This document shows, piece after piece, positions 42,506-42,821 of a stretch of 42,821 nucleotides of DNA. Position 1 is the stretch's first letter, and each line of letters starts with the position of its first letter. The position numbers and the translations under genes are program-made. The stretch is from Planctomycetales bacterium. GTDB lineage: Bacteria; Planctomycetota; Planctomycetia; Isosphaerales; Isosphaeraceae. The notes beneath the pieces were generated by a model. That model ran no database searches. It worked only from the letters and a program-made list of their open reading frames with translations, and was not told where the DNA came from. Location: the NCBI GenBank assembly GCA_027459775.1, contig DAIDHE010000360.1:1-42821 (forward strand). Direction: 5' to 3'.

Positions 42506-42821
42506 TCACGCGGTCCTGGCGACGTTTTCGATGGGTAGATAAACCTGAAACAGCGCGCCCGAGCCGGGGTTGGACGACCAGCGCAGGCGCGCGCCCAGGC
42601 TCTCGGTGATGCGAGCCGCGCGGGGCAAACCCAGGCCCAGGCCGCGGCCGGCCTGGCGGCCGCAATAGAAAGGGTCGAGCAACCGGGCCGCCTCGGCGGT
42701 CGTGAATCCCCGCCCGGAGTCGGCGAAATGCCAGACGATCTCGTCGGCGCCCGCGCTCGAACGGACCTCGATCACGCCCCCCGGCGGCGTCGCCTCGATG
42801 GCATTGCGCAGCAACGAGACG
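42506..42821 (-). CDS. Histidine kinase C-terminal ATPase domain (cut by window edge)
   Basis: The last 105 residues of a minus-strand kinase. 'VSLLRNAIEATPPGG' is the N-box, 'FADSGRGF' the G1 box, 'GRGLGLGLPRAARI' the G2 box, then 'SNPGSGALFQVYLP'. This order is that of HATPase_c in two-component sensors. The sensor and phospho-acceptor domains lie beyond the right end of the window. It converges on the ROK gene, with 54 bp between stops. Confidence 0.8.
   Translation of the reverse strand, partial: VSLLRNAIEATPPGGVIEVRSSAGADEIVWHFADSGRGFTTAEAARLLDPFYCGRQAGRGLGLGLPRAARITESLGARLRWSSNPGSGALFQVYLPIENVARTA

Overview
The window looks like a piece of a Planctomycetota chromosome, most likely from the Isosphaeraceae. 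This is inferred from very high GC, a secreted beta-helix protein with the planctomycete N-terminal 'E-S/P-R-x-L-L-S' motif, a 331-residue Tat-exported heme-binding-like protein, a HAMP/histidine kinase with a haem-like cysteine motif in its sensor, and several small proteins of planctomycete type. No rRNA, tRNA, CRISPR array or recognisable insertion sequence was seen. Both edges cut genes: an MFS transporter on the left and a histidine kinase on the right.

Layout. 1-2.4 kb (minus strand): MFS transporter fragment, EboB-like TatD hydrolase, a 145-residue unknown overlapping a HEPN-type gene interrupted by an in-frame TAG, and a 94-residue conserved protein. 2.6-7.2 kb: secreted Tyr/Pro-rich protein, DUF2007 protein, GT4 glycosyltransferase, lipase-like alpha/beta hydrolase, and a convergent methyltransferase overlapping it by about 300 bp. 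7.6-12.2 kb: small unknown, GH13 glycosidase, a gene-free stretch with an inverted repeat and a long purine tract, and a large secreted alpha/beta hydrolase lacking the expected nucleophile. 12.4-18.1 kb: zinc-ribbon membrane protein, MHS-type transporter, beta-helix surface protein, lipoprotein. 18.3-20.3 kb: a perfect palindrome followed by an ATPase + RloB pair resembling the AbiL/RloAB phage-defence module. 20.3-22 kb: secreted glycosidase-like protein.

22-29.2 kb is a compact envelope/stress island: GlsB/YeaQ-type membrane protein, His-rich protein, DUF3309, CsbD, LapA-type protein, HEAT-repeat membrane protein, hemolysin-III-type protein, two DUF2294 proteins and CsrA. Two genes of this island (GlsB-type at 22346 and DUF2294 at 28547) are each preceded by the same 70-nt structured element, followed by an intrinsic terminator whose 5' half also pairs with the start of the element. 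Each copy has a similar sigma-70-like promoter just upstream. This riboswitch- or attenuator-like leader RNA, which I cannot assign to a known class, is the most interesting signal in the window.

29.3-32.8 kb: a flavin amine/amino-acid oxidase followed 15 bp later by a pyruvate/indolepyruvate-decarboxylase-like enzyme, a plausible two-step route from amino acid to aldehyde. 33-42.8 kb: a 1199-residue secreted protein of unknown function, the heme-binding-like protein (divergent), the hybrid-sensor histidine kinase, a ceramidase-family protein, a ROK kinase and the partial histidine kinase.

Start codons were chosen by ribosome-binding site and by where family homology or a signal peptide begins. 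All functions are read from sequence motifs; no database search was run.
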